A stretch of DNA of 64,000 nt from Streptomyces beigongshangae (GCF_019710745.1 NZ_JAHKJW010000014.1:51961-115960); one strand, 5' to 3'; positions 15,780 to 24,189 are shown, counted from the stretch's first letter. A program made the numbers and translations. The notes: generated from the letters alone by a model not told the origin.

Positions 15780-17103
15780 GCCCCGCGCCTTCCAGGGCGA
15801 GCGGTTCGTCGTCGCCGTGGACGGCCGTCTCCCGGTGCTCCAGTACGGAGCGGAGGATCTCGCCGGAGCGGACCGCGACCATCGACAGCAACGAGGACGT
15901 GATGCCGTGCGTGTGCTCGGTGCCGCCCTGGACGTAGATTCCGGCGTTCCTGAGGCCGTCCACGGTCAGCCGGTAGTCGCGGCCCACCCGCAGCCGTCCG
16001 GCGGCGTCCCGGGCGCAGTTCGGACCCAGGGCGCCGAGCAGCGGCAGCGGGTCCTGCTCGTCGTAACCGGTGGCGAAGACGGCCGCGTCGGCGGCGACCT
16101 CCTCCTCCGCCCCGGTGGCCTGCGAGCGGACGCGGACGGTGACGCCGGTGCCCCCGTCCTGGACGGCGGTGACCTCGCTGACGCCCCGGACCCGCAGGCG
16201 GGCGTGGCCGCGTACCTTCTCCTGGTACGCCCGCCGGTACAGCTCCTCGATCAGATCGAGGTCCACGACCGCGTAGTTGGTGTTGCGGTGGTAGGCCATC
16301 AGCCGGTTCTTGGCGGCCTCGTCGGCGTCGTAGTACACGTCGACGGCCTCGGGGTCGAAGACCCGGTTGGCGTACGGGCTGTCGTCGGCCGGGCTGTAGC
16401 CGTAGCGGGCGAACACCGCCTCCACCTCGGCCCGCGGGTAGGCGCGGTGCAGGTACTCGGCCGCCTCGGCGGCACTCTGTCCGGCGCCGACCACCACGAA
16501 CCGGCGCACGTCCGAGGTCCACCCGGCGAGCCGGGTCAGCAACTCGCTGCTGTGCCAGACGTGCGCGCCGGCCCGCACGCCCTGCGGCATCCGGGGCCGC
16601 AGGCCACAGGCGACGACCACGTTGCGCGCCCGGTGCACGGTGCTGCCGCCGGGGCCCGTGACGACCACCTCCAGCAGGTCGTCGACCGCGCGGACCTCGG
16701 TCACCTCGCTGGAGTAGGAGACCATGTGATCGACCCCGGCCGCCGCCCACTCGAGGTAGTCGTGGAACTCCTCGCGAGTGGGGTACAGGATCTTGTGGTT
16801 GATGAAGTCCACCAGCCTGCCGCGTGCGTGCAGGTAGGGGACGAACCCGAAACGGCTGGTCGGGTTGCGCAGGGTGGCCAGATCCTTCAGGAACGACACC
16901 TGCATCGTGGCGCCGTCGATGAGCATCCCCCGGTGCCATCCGAAGCCGGGCTGCCGCTCCAGGAAGAGTGCGGTGACCGCCTGATCGCGCGGAGCGCTCT
17001 CGTTGTGTTCCTCAAGGGCGATGGCCAGGGCCAGGTTGGCCGGTCCGAAACCGATTCCCACAACGTCGTAAACCGGCGAGAAATTGTCGCGCGGATTTCC
17101 CAT
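15772..17103 (-). CDS. L-lysine/L-ornithine N-monooxygenase
   Basis: A 443-residue flavoprotein of the SidA/IucD/PvdA family that hydroxylates the side-chain amine of lysine or ornithine using NADPH and O2. FAD motif VVGIGFGPANLALAIAL; substrate-pocket region MQVSFLKDLATLRNP; NADPH motif VVVGAGQSAAEAAEYL; DSPYANRVFDPE; and the C-terminal ATGYDEQDPL. ATG 17103 follows an in-frame TTG at 17106; GAAGGG lies upstream. It heads the 12.8-kb minus-strand operon. In this context the N-hydroxy amino acid should feed the cupin/MetRS-like hydrazine synthetase. Lysine is expected by analogy; ornithine cannot be excluded. Confidence 0.93.
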   Translation of the reverse strand: MGNPRDNFSPVYDVVGIGFGPANLALAIALEEHNESAPRDQAVTALFLERQPGFGWHRGMLIDGATMQVSFLKDLATLRNPTSRFGFVPYLHARGRLVDFINHKILYPTREEFHDYLEWAAAGVDHMVSYSSEVTEVRAVDDLLEVVVTGPGGSTVHRARNVVVACGLRPRMPQGVRAGAHVWHSSELLTRLAGWTSDVRRFVVVGAGQSAAEAAEYLHRAYPRAEVEAVFARYGYSPADDSPYANRVFDPEAVDVYYDADEAAKNRLMAYHRNTNYAVVDLDLIEELYRRAYQEKVRGHARLRVRGVSEVTAVQDGGTGVTVRVRSQATGAEEEVAADAAVFATGYDEQDPLPLLGALGPNCARDAAGRLRVGRDYRLTVDGLRNAGIYVQGGTEHTHGITSSLLSMVAVRSGEILRSVLEHRETAVHGDDEPLALEGAGHD

Positions 17104-17426
17104 CAAGACATTTCCCTTCCCGTCGGGCGGTTGGTTCGATATGCCATTGCCCGAGGCGAGTCAGAAGCTATCCCGAATTCCGGCCGGGTGACGGCCCGGT
17201 GGCGGAGCGTGGCAGTGAACTGCCACCCGGCACGCGGCACCCTCCGCCAACTGGCGCCGTATGCCCGTTTAACACCTGCTTTGGCGGTGACACTTTCCTG
17301 CAAGGTCGGCCGGGTCCGCTGTCCTGACGCCGAGTTCGCCGCGCACAGTTGACCAGGACGGGAAAAGGCATGGAAAAGCCCCTGTCCCACCGGCCGAGCG
17401 ATCCTTTAACGGGATATGGATAAAGC
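17104..17426. promoter_or_regulatory. Divergent promoter region of the two main biosynthetic operons
   Basis: A 323-bp gap without genes separates the minus-strand operon (N-hydroxylase onward) from the plus-strand operon (cupin onward) and must hold both promoters. It contains a perfect inverted repeat at 17209-17226 and a relatively AT-rich stretch around 17255-17300 and 17400-17426. Coordinated control of both operons from here is likely. Confidence 0.6.
17209..17226. promoter_or_regulatory. Perfect 18-bp inverted repeat, operator candidate
   Basis: GTGGCAGTGAACTGCCAC has 8-bp arms around GA and sits in the divergent promoter region, 106 bp from the N-hydroxylase start and 201 bp from the cupin start. 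A dimeric regulator could bind here; which one is unknown. Confidence 0.5.
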
Positions 17427-17804
17427 ATGATCACCAAATTTCGGATACATGAAGGCGCCGCTGTCAGCGAGTTCGGCATGGCGTGTCAGCGGCTCATTCC
17501 CTGGCAGGCGCAGGAGAGCCGGGAGGAGCCGCCGTTCGGCGGCATGGCCTGCTTCCTGCCGGCCGGCGCCTCCTCGGAACCCGACTGCCACGACCAGGAC
17601 GAGGTCATGGTGATCCTCTCGGGCTCCGGCAGCCTCGACCTCGCCGGCGACAGGACCGAGTTCACCGCCTCGGACGTGGTCGTCCTGCCCCGCAACCAGG
17701 AGCACGTCGTGCACAATCCGGGCCCCGAGACCCTGACCTGGCTCTCGGTCTACTGGCCGCTGCACGAGCGGAAACGGACCGAGGGCCCGGGGGTGACCGA
17801 GTGA
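17427..17804 (+). CDS. Cupin component of a hydrazine synthetase
   Basis: A 125-residue single cupin. Metal ligands are suggested by His55 and Glu59 in CHDQDEVM and His93 in NQEHVVHN. In characterised hydrazine synthetases a zinc cupin rearranges the ester formed between an N-hydroxylated diamino acid and an amino acid into an N-N bond; the partner MetRS-like protein makes the ester. Here the two are separate polypeptides encoded by overlapping genes (GTGA at 17801). Followed closely by the MetRS-like gene and opposite the N-hydroxylase, its assignment is strong by context. Confidence 0.85.
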   Translation: MITKFRIHEGAAVSEFGMACQRLIPWQAQESREEPPFGGMACFLPAGASSEPDCHDQDEVMVILSGSGSLDLAGDRTEFTASDVVVLPRNQEHVVHNPGPETLTWLSVYWPLHERKRTEGPGVTE

Positions 17805-19390
17805 GCGCTCCGGTCTGGATCACCGCCACTCCGCCCACTCCCAACGGCGACCTGCACGTCGGTCACCTGGCCGGGCCCTACGTCGCCGGTGACGTACTGC
17901 GCCGCTTCCTCGCCACCGACGGGGTCGAGGTCCGCTACACCACCGGCCTGGACGACCACCAGAGCTACGTCCCGGTGCGCGGTCTGAAGGACGGCGGACG
18001 TACCGGCGAGGAGGTCGCCGACGGTTACGGCGCGTCCATCACCCGGGTCTGGCAGCAGGCCGAGGTCGCCTTCGACCGGGTGGTGCGCCCACGCGAGGAG
18101 GACGGCTACCTCGCCCACGTCCAGGACTTCCTGCTCCGCCTCCACGACGCCGGGCACGTCGTCGCCCGTACCCGGCCGCTGCCGTACTGCACCCCGTGCG
18201 AGCGCTGGCTGTACGAGGCGTACCTGACGGGCAAGTGCCCGCACTGCGGTTCCTCGTCCAACGGCAACGCCTGCGAGCCGTGCGGCCGGCCCAACGACTG
18301 CGCCGACCTGGGCGAGCCGCGCTGCACCGTCTGCGGCACCCCGGCCGAGATCCGCGACACCACCCGGCTGTACTTCCCGCTGGCGCCGTTCACCGACCGG
18401 CTGAAGGCGTTCTGGGCAACGGCCGACATGCCGCCCCACCTGCGGCTCCTGTGCGATCAGATGGTGGCCGACGGGCTGCCGGAGATCGCCGTGAGTCACC
18501 CCGGCGAGTGGGGCGTGCCGGTGACCGTGCCCGGCTTCGAGGACCAGCGGGCCTACGTGTGGTTCGAGATGGCTCCCGGCTACCTGTGGGAACTGCCCGA
18601 GCAGCAGCGGGAGAAGGGTGACTGGCCCGCTCCCGTGCAGTTCTTCGGCTTCGACAACGGCTACTTCCACGCCGTGCTGTTCCCCGCCCTGTACGCCGCC
18701 CTGCATCCCCGGGCCGCCCTGCCGCGGGCCTTCGTGGTCAACGAGTTCTACCGGCTGGACGGGCTGAAGTTCTCGACCAGCCGACGGCACGCCGTCTGGG
18801 CGCACGAGGCGCTCGCCGAGGCCGGCTCCGACATCCTGCGCCACCATGTGCTCGCCGACCGGCCCAACGGCCGCCAGACCAGCTTCACCCGCGCGGACCT
18901 GGAACGCACCAGGACCCTGCTGACCACCCAGTGGAACGGCTGGCTGGAGCGGCTGTTCGCGGCGGTGGCCCGTGACAGCGACGGCCGGGTCCCCGCGGAG
19001 CGGCCCGAGGGGCCCGCCTGGCAGCGGCTGCGGGCCCGGCTGGAGCGCACCGTGGCGGAGCTGCGCGAGTCCTACGGCGTCGAGGGCTTCGACCCGCGCC
19101 GAGCCGTCGCCCTCCTCGACGAGACCGTCGCCGGCGCGAGCGACTTCGGGTACGTCCACGCGTACGAGCGGGACCGCTCGCCCGCCGCCCACCGGGCCGC
19201 CCTGACCGCCCAACTGGCCGTCGCCGGCGCCCTGTCGGCGTGGGCCGCGCCCGTCATGCCGGCCGGCGCGGCACGGCTCGCCGCGCTGCTGGGCGAGGAC
19301 GCCGGCCGCGCGGTCGACGCCACCACGCTGACCCCGCCCCCGGCGGGTCGGCCGCTGACCGTGCCCGGCCGTCCGGTCTTCGGTGACTGA
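17801..19390 (+). CDS. Methionyl-tRNA synthetase-like component of a hydrazine synthetase
   Basis: A 529-residue class I synthetase-like protein. The HIGH motif is HVGH (residues 19-22), the KMSKS loop is KFSTS (323-327), and the zinc knuckle is a four-CxxC type (CTPC, CPHC, CEPC, CTVC). It ends after a short helical domain and has no separate tRNA-binding C-terminal module, so it is not a housekeeping MetRS. Family members activate an amino acid (glycine in s56-p1) with ATP and pass it to the N-hydroxy group of lysine. The GTG start overlaps the cupin stop by four bases. Confidence 0.88.
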   Translation: MSAPVWITATPPTPNGDLHVGHLAGPYVAGDVLRRFLATDGVEVRYTTGLDDHQSYVPVRGLKDGGRTGEEVADGYGASITRVWQQAEVAFDRVVRPREEDGYLAHVQDFLLRLHDAGHVVARTRPLPYCTPCERWLYEAYLTGKCPHCGSSSNGNACEPCGRPNDCADLGEPRCTVCGTPAEIRDTTRLYFPLAPFTDRLKAFWATADMPPHLRLLCDQMVADGLPEIAVSHPGEWGVPVTVPGFEDQRAYVWFEMAPGYLWELPEQQREKGDWPAPVQFFGFDNGYFHAVLFPALYAALHPRAALPRAFVVNEFYRLDGLKFSTSRRHAVWAHEALAEAGSDILRHHVLADRPNGRQTSFTRADLERTRTLLTTQWNGWLERLFAAVARDSDGRVPAERPEGPAWQRLRARLERTVAELRESYGVEGFDPRRAVALLDETVAGASDFGYVHAYERDRSPAAHRAALTAQLAVAGALSAWAAPVMPAGAARLAALLGEDAGRAVDATTLTPPPAGRPLTVPGRPVFGD

Positions 19391-21422
19391 GACCATGGCA
19401 CGACAGGACGACACCGAGGTGCGCGTCGCCGTCGTCGGACCCTTCAGCGGCCCGCGGGCGGCCTGGGGCGAACTGCTCACCCGGGCCGCCGCCGCCCACC
19501 GCGGCGCGGGCGTCGGCTGGGAGTTCCACGACGACCGGGGCGACGCCGACACCGCCGAACGCGTCGCGCGTGCCCTCACGGCGGATCCCGGACCCGCCGT
19601 GCGAGCCGTCATCGGTCACTTCAACAGCCTGGGTGCCGCACAGGCCCTGCCGCACTACCGGCAGGCCGGTCTCCCGGTGCTGCTGCCGCTCGCCACCGAC
19701 CCGGACCTGCTCGCCGCGGGCGGCGGCGGAGCGCTGCGCTGGTGCCCGCACGACCTGGGCCAGTGCGCCGCGATCCGCCGGGCCGCCCAGGACCTCGGCG
19801 TCGGCCCCCTGACCGCCGTCGACGACGGCAGCCCCTACGGGCGCCGGCTCGCCGAGCGGTTCGCCGGGCTGTCCCCGGACCCGGTCCCTGACCCGGCCGC
19901 GACGGGCCGGGCGCTGGTCGTCTGCGGCACCCACCACGGCGCGGCGGACACCGCCCGGCGCCTGCGCGCGGACGGGCACGACGGACCGCTGTTCTTCACC
20001 GACGACTGCGCCGTACCCGAATTCACCGACCTGCTCGGCGACGCGGCGGGCGACGCCCGGGTCGTACGGCTGCGCGGCGGCCCGTACCTCCAGGTCGAGG
20101 CGGCCTTCGCGGCGCTCCTGCGGGCCCTGCGCTCGGACCCGGCCGCCACCGGTGACCGGTTCCTCACAGCCGTCCGCGCGGTCGCCGGCCCCGTCTTCGA
20201 CGCCGACGGCGATCCCGTCGACGCGGACGACGACGCCGGCTGGGAGGTCGTCCCGGTCGACCGGCTCGCGGCCACCCGGGCACCACGCCCGACGGGCACC
20301 CCGGCACCACGCCCGACGGGCACCCCGGCCACCTGGTACGACGTCGTGGTCATCGGCGCCGGCGTGGTGGGCGCCGCCACCGCGGCGGAACTGGCCGCGG
20401 CGGGCCTCACCGTGGCGGTCGCCGGCCTCGGCCCCGACGCCGGGTCGGCCACCCACGTCTCCGGGGGCCTGATCCGGGCGTACGAACCGCAACCCGTCGT
20501 ACGCGCCCTGGCCGTGCGCAGCCACCAGCTGCTGTGGGGCACCGCCGCCCCGCCCCGGTCGGCCGGCCTCCGCCGCACCGGCTCGGTGGTGCTGCTCGGC
20601 CCCGACGACGTCACCGAGGCCGAACGCGGCATCGCCGAGCTGGCCGCGGCCGACATCAAGGCCGACCTGCTCACACCCCGCGAACTGACCGCGCGCTGGC
20701 CCGGCCTGACGGCGGACGGCGTCGCCGCCGCGGTGTGGGAACCGGGCGGCGGCTACGCCGATCCGGCCGGCACCGCCGCGCTGTACCTCGCCCGGGCCCT
20801 GCGGCACGGGGCCGTCCTGCTGCCCCCGGGACCGGCGCACACCCTGGAGCCGCACCGGGGCGGGGTGCGCGTGTCCACCCCGGCGGGCGAGCTGACCGCC
20901 CGCTGCGCGGTGGTGGCGGCGGGCGGTGGGACCCCGGCGCTGCTCGGTGACCGGCTGCCGCCCCGCCCCGGCGGCCCGGCCCCGCGCACCAGACGCATCC
21001 GGTACGCCTACTTCCGCGGCCCCGGCCACCTGCCCGCGGTCAGCGACCTGACCTGCGGCATCTGGGGCCGCCCGCAGCTGGACGGGGAATTCGCCGGCGG
21101 CCAGCTGACCGGTCGGCCGGTCGAGGAGTGGGACGTGCCGGCCGGCCACGGCGACGTCCTCACCGACGAGCAGGTCGCCCACATCCGTGCCGGAGTCGCC
21201 CACCGCTGGCCCTGGATCTCCCAAGCCCCTTACCAGGGAGGCCGGTTCGGGGCCGACCTGTACCATCCAGACGGGCCTTTCCTGGGCCTTCTCCCCGGTG
21301 AGCCCCCGGTCGTGGTGGCCGCATGCTGGTCCGGAGCCGGATTCAAGACGGCGCCGGGCGCCGCCGAAGAGGCGGCGGCCGCCGTGCGGTGCCTGCTGCA
21401 GTGGCAGGGCCCCACGTCGTGA
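19383..21422 (+). CDS. Fusion of a periplasmic-binding-protein-like domain and a DAO-type FAD oxidase
   Basis: A 679-residue two-domain protein. Residues about 12-300 look like a type I branched-chain amino-acid binding protein (VAVVGPFSGP, HDDRGDADTAERVA, VIGHFNSLG, PLATDP) but no signal peptide or lipobox is present, so it is cytoplasmic. A linker made of two exact copies of an eight-residue APRPTGTP-type unit follows. Residues about 317-675 are a DAO oxidase (VVVIGAGVVGAATAAEL; closing SGAGFKTAP). The binding-protein domain may capture or present an amino-acid-like substrate to the oxidase. GTG 19383 overlaps the MetRS-like gene by eight bases; ATG 19395 is the alternative start. Confidence 0.8.
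   Translation: MTETMARQDDTEVRVAVVGPFSGPRAAWGELLTRAAAAHRGAGVGWEFHDDRGDADTAERVARALTADPGPAVRAVIGHFNSLGAAQALPHYRQAGLPVLLPLATDPDLLAAGGGGALRWCPHDLGQCAAIRRAAQDLGVGPLTAVDDGSPYGRRLAERFAGLSPDPVPDPAATGRALVVCGTHHGAADTARRLRADGHDGPLFFTDDCAVPEFTDLLGDAAGDARVVRLRGGPYLQVEAAFAALLRALRSDPAATGDRFLTAVRAVAGPVFDADGDPVDADDDAGWEVVPVDRLAATRAPRPTGTPAPRPTGTPATWYDVVVIGAGVVGAATAAELAAAGLTVAVAGLGPDAGSATHVSGGLIRAYEPQPVVRALAVRSHQLLWGTAAPPRSAGLRRTGSVVLLGPDDVTEAERGIAELAAADIKADLLTPRELTARWPGLTADGVAAAVWEPGGGYADPAGTAALYLARALRHGAVLLPPGPAHTLEPHRGGVRVSTPAGELTARCAVVAAGGGTPALLGDRLPPRPGGPAPRTRRIRYAYFRGPGHLPAVSDLTCGIWGRPQLDGEFAGGQLTGRPVEEWDVPAGHGDVLTDEQVAHIRAGVAHRWPWISQAPYQGGRFGADLYHPDGPFLGLLPGEPPVVVAACWSGAGFKTAPGAAEEAAAAVRCLLQWQGPTS
20280..20327 (+). 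repeat. 24-bp tandem duplication encoding the inter-domain linker
   Basis: Two identical 24-bp units (20280-20303 and 20304-20327), each starting GCACCACGCCCGACGGGCAC, encode the repeated proline-rich linker between the binding-protein-like and oxidase domains. It looks like a recent in-frame expansion. Confidence 0.85.
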
Positions 21423-21457
21423 CGGCTCCGCCCCCGGCACACAGCGAAGGTGACACC

Positions 21458-22123
21458 TTGAGCACTTCCCCGCGCCACCCCCTCGGCGCCGAACTCCCGG
21501 CCACGGACCGGACGCGGCTGCGCCGCATGAAGGAGAAGGGGCGCACCGCCCGCGCGGACCTGGACGCCGTCCTCGCCGCCGGGTTCATCTGCCACCTGGG
21601 CGTCGTCGTCGACGGCACCCCCGTGGTCGTACCCACCGTGTACGGCGCCGCCGCGGACACCCTCTACCTCCACGGCTCCGTCGCCGCACGCAGCCTGGCC
21701 TCGGCCCCCGACCGGACCGTCTGCGTGACCGTCACCCACGTCGACGGGATCGTGCTGGCCCGCTCGCTCTTCGAGCACAGCATCAACTACCGCAGCGCCA
21801 TGATCTACGGCGTCCCCCGCCAGGTCACCGACCCGGAGGAGACCCTGACCGGACTGCGCCTGATCACCGAGCAGGCCCAGCCCGGCCAGTGGGACTACGC
21901 CCGCCGTCCCAGCCGCAAGGAACTGGCCGCGACGACGCTGCTGGCCCTGAGCCTGGAGGAGGCGTCGGTCAAGGTGCGCACCGGACCGCCGGACGACGGC
22001 GACAGCCCCGACGCCGCACTCGGCCTGTGGGCGGGTGTCGTCCCCGTGCGCCTAGAACGGGGTGCCCCGGTGCCCGATCCCGCGCTCGCACCGGGCATCG
22101 CGCTGCCCCACCACCTCGACTGA
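21458..22123 (+). CDS. Pyridoxamine 5'-phosphate oxidase-like FMN-binding split-barrel protein
   Basis: A 221-residue protein of the FMN-binding split-barrel family. The N-terminal RTRLRRMKEKGR, ICHLGVVVDGTPVVVPTVYG, LYLHGSVAARSL, and FEHSINYRSAMIYG are typical of the actinobacterial members that bind flavin or F420. Function unknown; in this operon it may reduce a hydrazone/azo group or protect against a reactive N-N product (inference). TTG 21458 has GAAGG seven bases upstream; GTG 21419, overlapping the previous stop codon (GTGA), is an alternative that adds 13 residues. Confidence 0.78.
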   Translation: MSTSPRHPLGAELPATDRTRLRRMKEKGRTARADLDAVLAAGFICHLGVVVDGTPVVVPTVYGAAADTLYLHGSVAARSLASAPDRTVCVTVTHVDGIVLARSLFEHSINYRSAMIYGVPRQVTDPEETLTGLRLITEQAQPGQWDYARRPSRKELAATTLLALSLEEASVKVRTGPPDDGDSPDAALGLWAGVVPVRLERGAPVPDPALAPGIALPHHLD

Positions 22124-22141
22124 GGACCCCGCCCGGGGTCC
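22124..22141 (+). terminator. Hairpin after the PNPOx-like gene
   Basis: GGACCCC-GCCC-GGGGTCC is a perfect 7-bp stem with a 4-nt loop directly after the stop codon at 22121-22123. It has no U-tract, as is usual in Streptomyces, and may attenuate rather than end transcription because the AsnB-like gene follows on the same strand. Confidence 0.55.
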
Positions 22142-22191
22142 GAGACGTAGTACGACGATCTAGTACGACGATCCGAGACGTAGTACGACGA
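22140..22191. repeat. Triple direct repeat upstream of the AsnB-like gene
   Basis: TAGTACGACGA occurs at 22148-22158, 22161-22171 and 22181-22191, the outer two inside a 19-bp repeat beginning CCGAGACG with a 33-bp period. It fills the space between the hairpin at 22124-22141 and the ribosome binding site of the next gene. It could be a binding site for a SARP-type regulator or an untranslated-leader element. Confidence 0.75.
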
Positions 22192-22211
22192 CACACGGAA
22201 GGCGAAACGCC

Positions 22212-24056
22212 ATGTGCGGTCTGAGCGGTTGGGTCTCCTACGGACGGGACCTGCGAAGGGAGCGGGAGACGGTCGCCGCCATGACCGCGACCATGGCCTG
22301 CCGCGGCCCGGACGACTCCGGTGTCTGGGTCCGGCCGCACGTGGCACTCGGCCACCGCCGGCTCGCCGTCATCGACGTCGAGGGCGGCCGCCAGCCGATG
22401 TCCTACGACACCGGCGGCGGCGAGGTGGCCCTCGCCTACACCGGCGAGATCTACAACTTCGTCGAGCTGCGCGACGAACTGCGCCGCCGCGGGCACGCCT
22501 TCCGCACCCGCAGTGACACCGAGGTCGTGCTGCATGCCTACCTGGAGTGGGGCGAGGCGCTGGCCGAGCGGCTGAACGGTATGTACGCCTTCGTCGTCTG
22601 GGACGGCCGGACCGAGCGGCTGCTGCTCGTCCGGGACCGCCTGGGCGTCAAGCCGCTGTATTACCACCCGACCCGGGACGGGGTGCTCTTCGGCTCCGAG
22701 CCCAAGGCCGTCCTCGCCAACCCCCTCGCGGAGAAGGCCGTCGACCTCGACGGGCTGCGGGAGGCGCTCTCCTGGGTCCGCACCCCCGGGCACGCCGTGT
22801 GGCGCGGCATGCGGGAGGTCCGGCCGGGCACCGTGGTCACCGTCGACCGCGACGGTGAACGCGTGCGCACCTACTGGAAGCTGGAGGCCACCGAGCACAC
22901 CGACGACCGGGCCGCCTCCGTCGCCCGGGTGCGGGAGCTGCTCACCGACATCGTGGGCCGCCAGCTGGTCACCGACGTGCCGCGCTGCACCCTGCTCTCC
23001 GGCGGCCTCGACTCCAGCGCCATCACCGCGCTGGCCCAGCGGGAACTCGGCGACAGCGAGCAGATCCGCAGCTTCTCCGTCGACTTCGCCCGGCACGAGG
23101 AGAACTTCGCCGCCGACCCGTTCCGGGCGGACGCCGACGCCCCCTTCGCCAAGGAGACCGCCGCGCACTGCGGCACCGCGCACGAGAACCTGGTGTTCGA
23201 CGCCCAGGGCATGGCCGATCCTGCCGTCCGGCGCGCGGTGGTGGCCGCGAAGGACCTCCCCGCCGGGTTCGGCGATGCCGACAACTCCCTCTACCTGCTG
23301 TTCAAGGCCGTCCGGGAGCGTTCCACCGTCGCCCTGTCCGGGGAGTCCGCCGACGAGGTGTTCGGCGGCTACAAGTGGATGCACCAGCCCGAGGCCCAAC
23401 AGGCCGGTATGTTCCCCTGGGTCGACCACACGCACGTGACCAGCCCGCACACCGGTACCGGGGTGTACGACAAGGGCCTGCTGGCCGACCTCGACCTGCC
23501 CGGTTACCTCCGCCAGCGGTACGCGGAGGCGGTCGCGGAAGCGCCCCGGCAGGTCGGCGAGGACCCGTTCGAGGCGCGGATGCGGCTGGTGTGCTACCTG
23601 CACCTGACCCGGTACCTGCGCATCCTGCTGGACCGCAAGGACCGGCTCAGCATGGCCGTGGGCCTGGAGGTCCGGGTGCCGTTCTGCGACCACCGGCTGG
23701 TCGAGTACGTGTTCAACACGCCGTGGTCGATGAAGACCTTCGACGGCCGCGAGAAGAGCCTGCTGCGGGCGGCCACCGCCGATCTGCTGCCGCGTTCGGT
23801 GGTGGAGCGCCGCAAGGCCCCCTACCCGTCCACCCGCGACCCGTTCTACACGACCGCGCTCCAGCAGCACGCCAAGGAGGTGCTCGCCGACCGGAACCAC
23901 GCCGTGCACGCCCTCACCGACCAGGAGTGGGTGCAGCAGACGGTGGCCCGGGCCGCCGCCGACGTCGACGGCACGGCACGTACCGGCCTGGAACGCTGGC
24001 TCGACCTGGCGACCTGGCTGGAGATCCACAACCCCCGGCTGGTGCTGTCGAACTGA
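22212..24056 (+). CDS. AsnB-type glutamine-dependent amidotransferase (asparagine synthetase-like)
   Basis: A 614-residue two-domain enzyme. Cys2 of MCGLSGWVSYG is the glutaminase nucleophile; CRGPDDSG and GEIYNF belong to the Ntn glutaminase domain (1-200), and LLSGGLDSSAI is the PPi loop of the synthetase domain. ESADEVFGGY is also present. It adenylates a carboxylate and converts it to an amide with glutamine nitrogen. In the cluster it probably makes a carboxamide on the product; asparagine supply or resistance is a weaker possibility. ATG 22212 with GGAAGG upstream. Confidence 0.88.
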   Translation: MCGLSGWVSYGRDLRRERETVAAMTATMACRGPDDSGVWVRPHVALGHRRLAVIDVEGGRQPMSYDTGGGEVALAYTGEIYNFVELRDELRRRGHAFRTRSDTEVVLHAYLEWGEALAERLNGMYAFVVWDGRTERLLLVRDRLGVKPLYYHPTRDGVLFGSEPKAVLANPLAEKAVDLDGLREALSWVRTPGHAVWRGMREVRPGTVVTVDRDGERVRTYWKLEATEHTDDRAASVARVRELLTDIVGRQLVTDVPRCTLLSGGLDSSAITALAQRELGDSEQIRSFSVDFARHEENFAADPFRADADAPFAKETAAHCGTAHENLVFDAQGMADPAVRRAVVAAKDLPAGFGDADNSLYLLFKAVRERSTVALSGESADEVFGGYKWMHQPEAQQAGMFPWVDHTHVTSPHTGTGVYDKGLLADLDLPGYLRQRYAEAVAEAPRQVGEDPFEARMRLVCYLHLTRYLRILLDRKDRLSMAVGLEVRVPFCDHRLVEYVFNTPWSMKTFDGREKSLLRAATADLLPRSVVERRKAPYPSTRDPFYTTALQQHAKEVLADRNHAVHALTDQEWVQQTVARAAADVDGTARTGLERWLDLATWLEIHNPRLVLSN

Positions 24057-24082
24057 GCTGACGCAGTCGGCCCGGCCCACCG

Positions 24083-24130
24083 TGCGCCGCCGTCTTCGTG
24101 CGCCGCCGTCTCCGGGCGCCGCCGTCTCCG
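24083..24130 (+). repeat. 16-bp tandem repeat, three copies, upstream of the SARP gene
   Basis: Three 16-bp units (24083-24098, 24099-24114, 24115-24130) of the form TGCGCCGCCGTCTCCG, followed by a run of GGGCCC/CCCGGG palindromes to about 24168. The stretch separates the AsnB-like stop from the SARP start and may fold strongly in RNA. Confidence 0.8.
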
Positions 24131-24189
24131 GGCGGCGCCGGGCCCGGGGGCCCGGGGGCCCGGGCCCCACCGGCAGAGAGGTGAACGGG

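Noticed and set aside
15772..17103. A siderophore (hydroxamate) cluster
   Set aside because: No acyltransferase, IucA/IucC-type synthetase or siderophore uptake genes are present and no iron box precedes the N-hydroxylase.
17801..19390. A second housekeeping methionyl-tRNA synthetase conferring resistance
   Set aside because: The tRNA-binding C-terminal region is missing and the gene is coupled to a cupin and N-hydroxylase, the hallmark of hydrazine synthetases.
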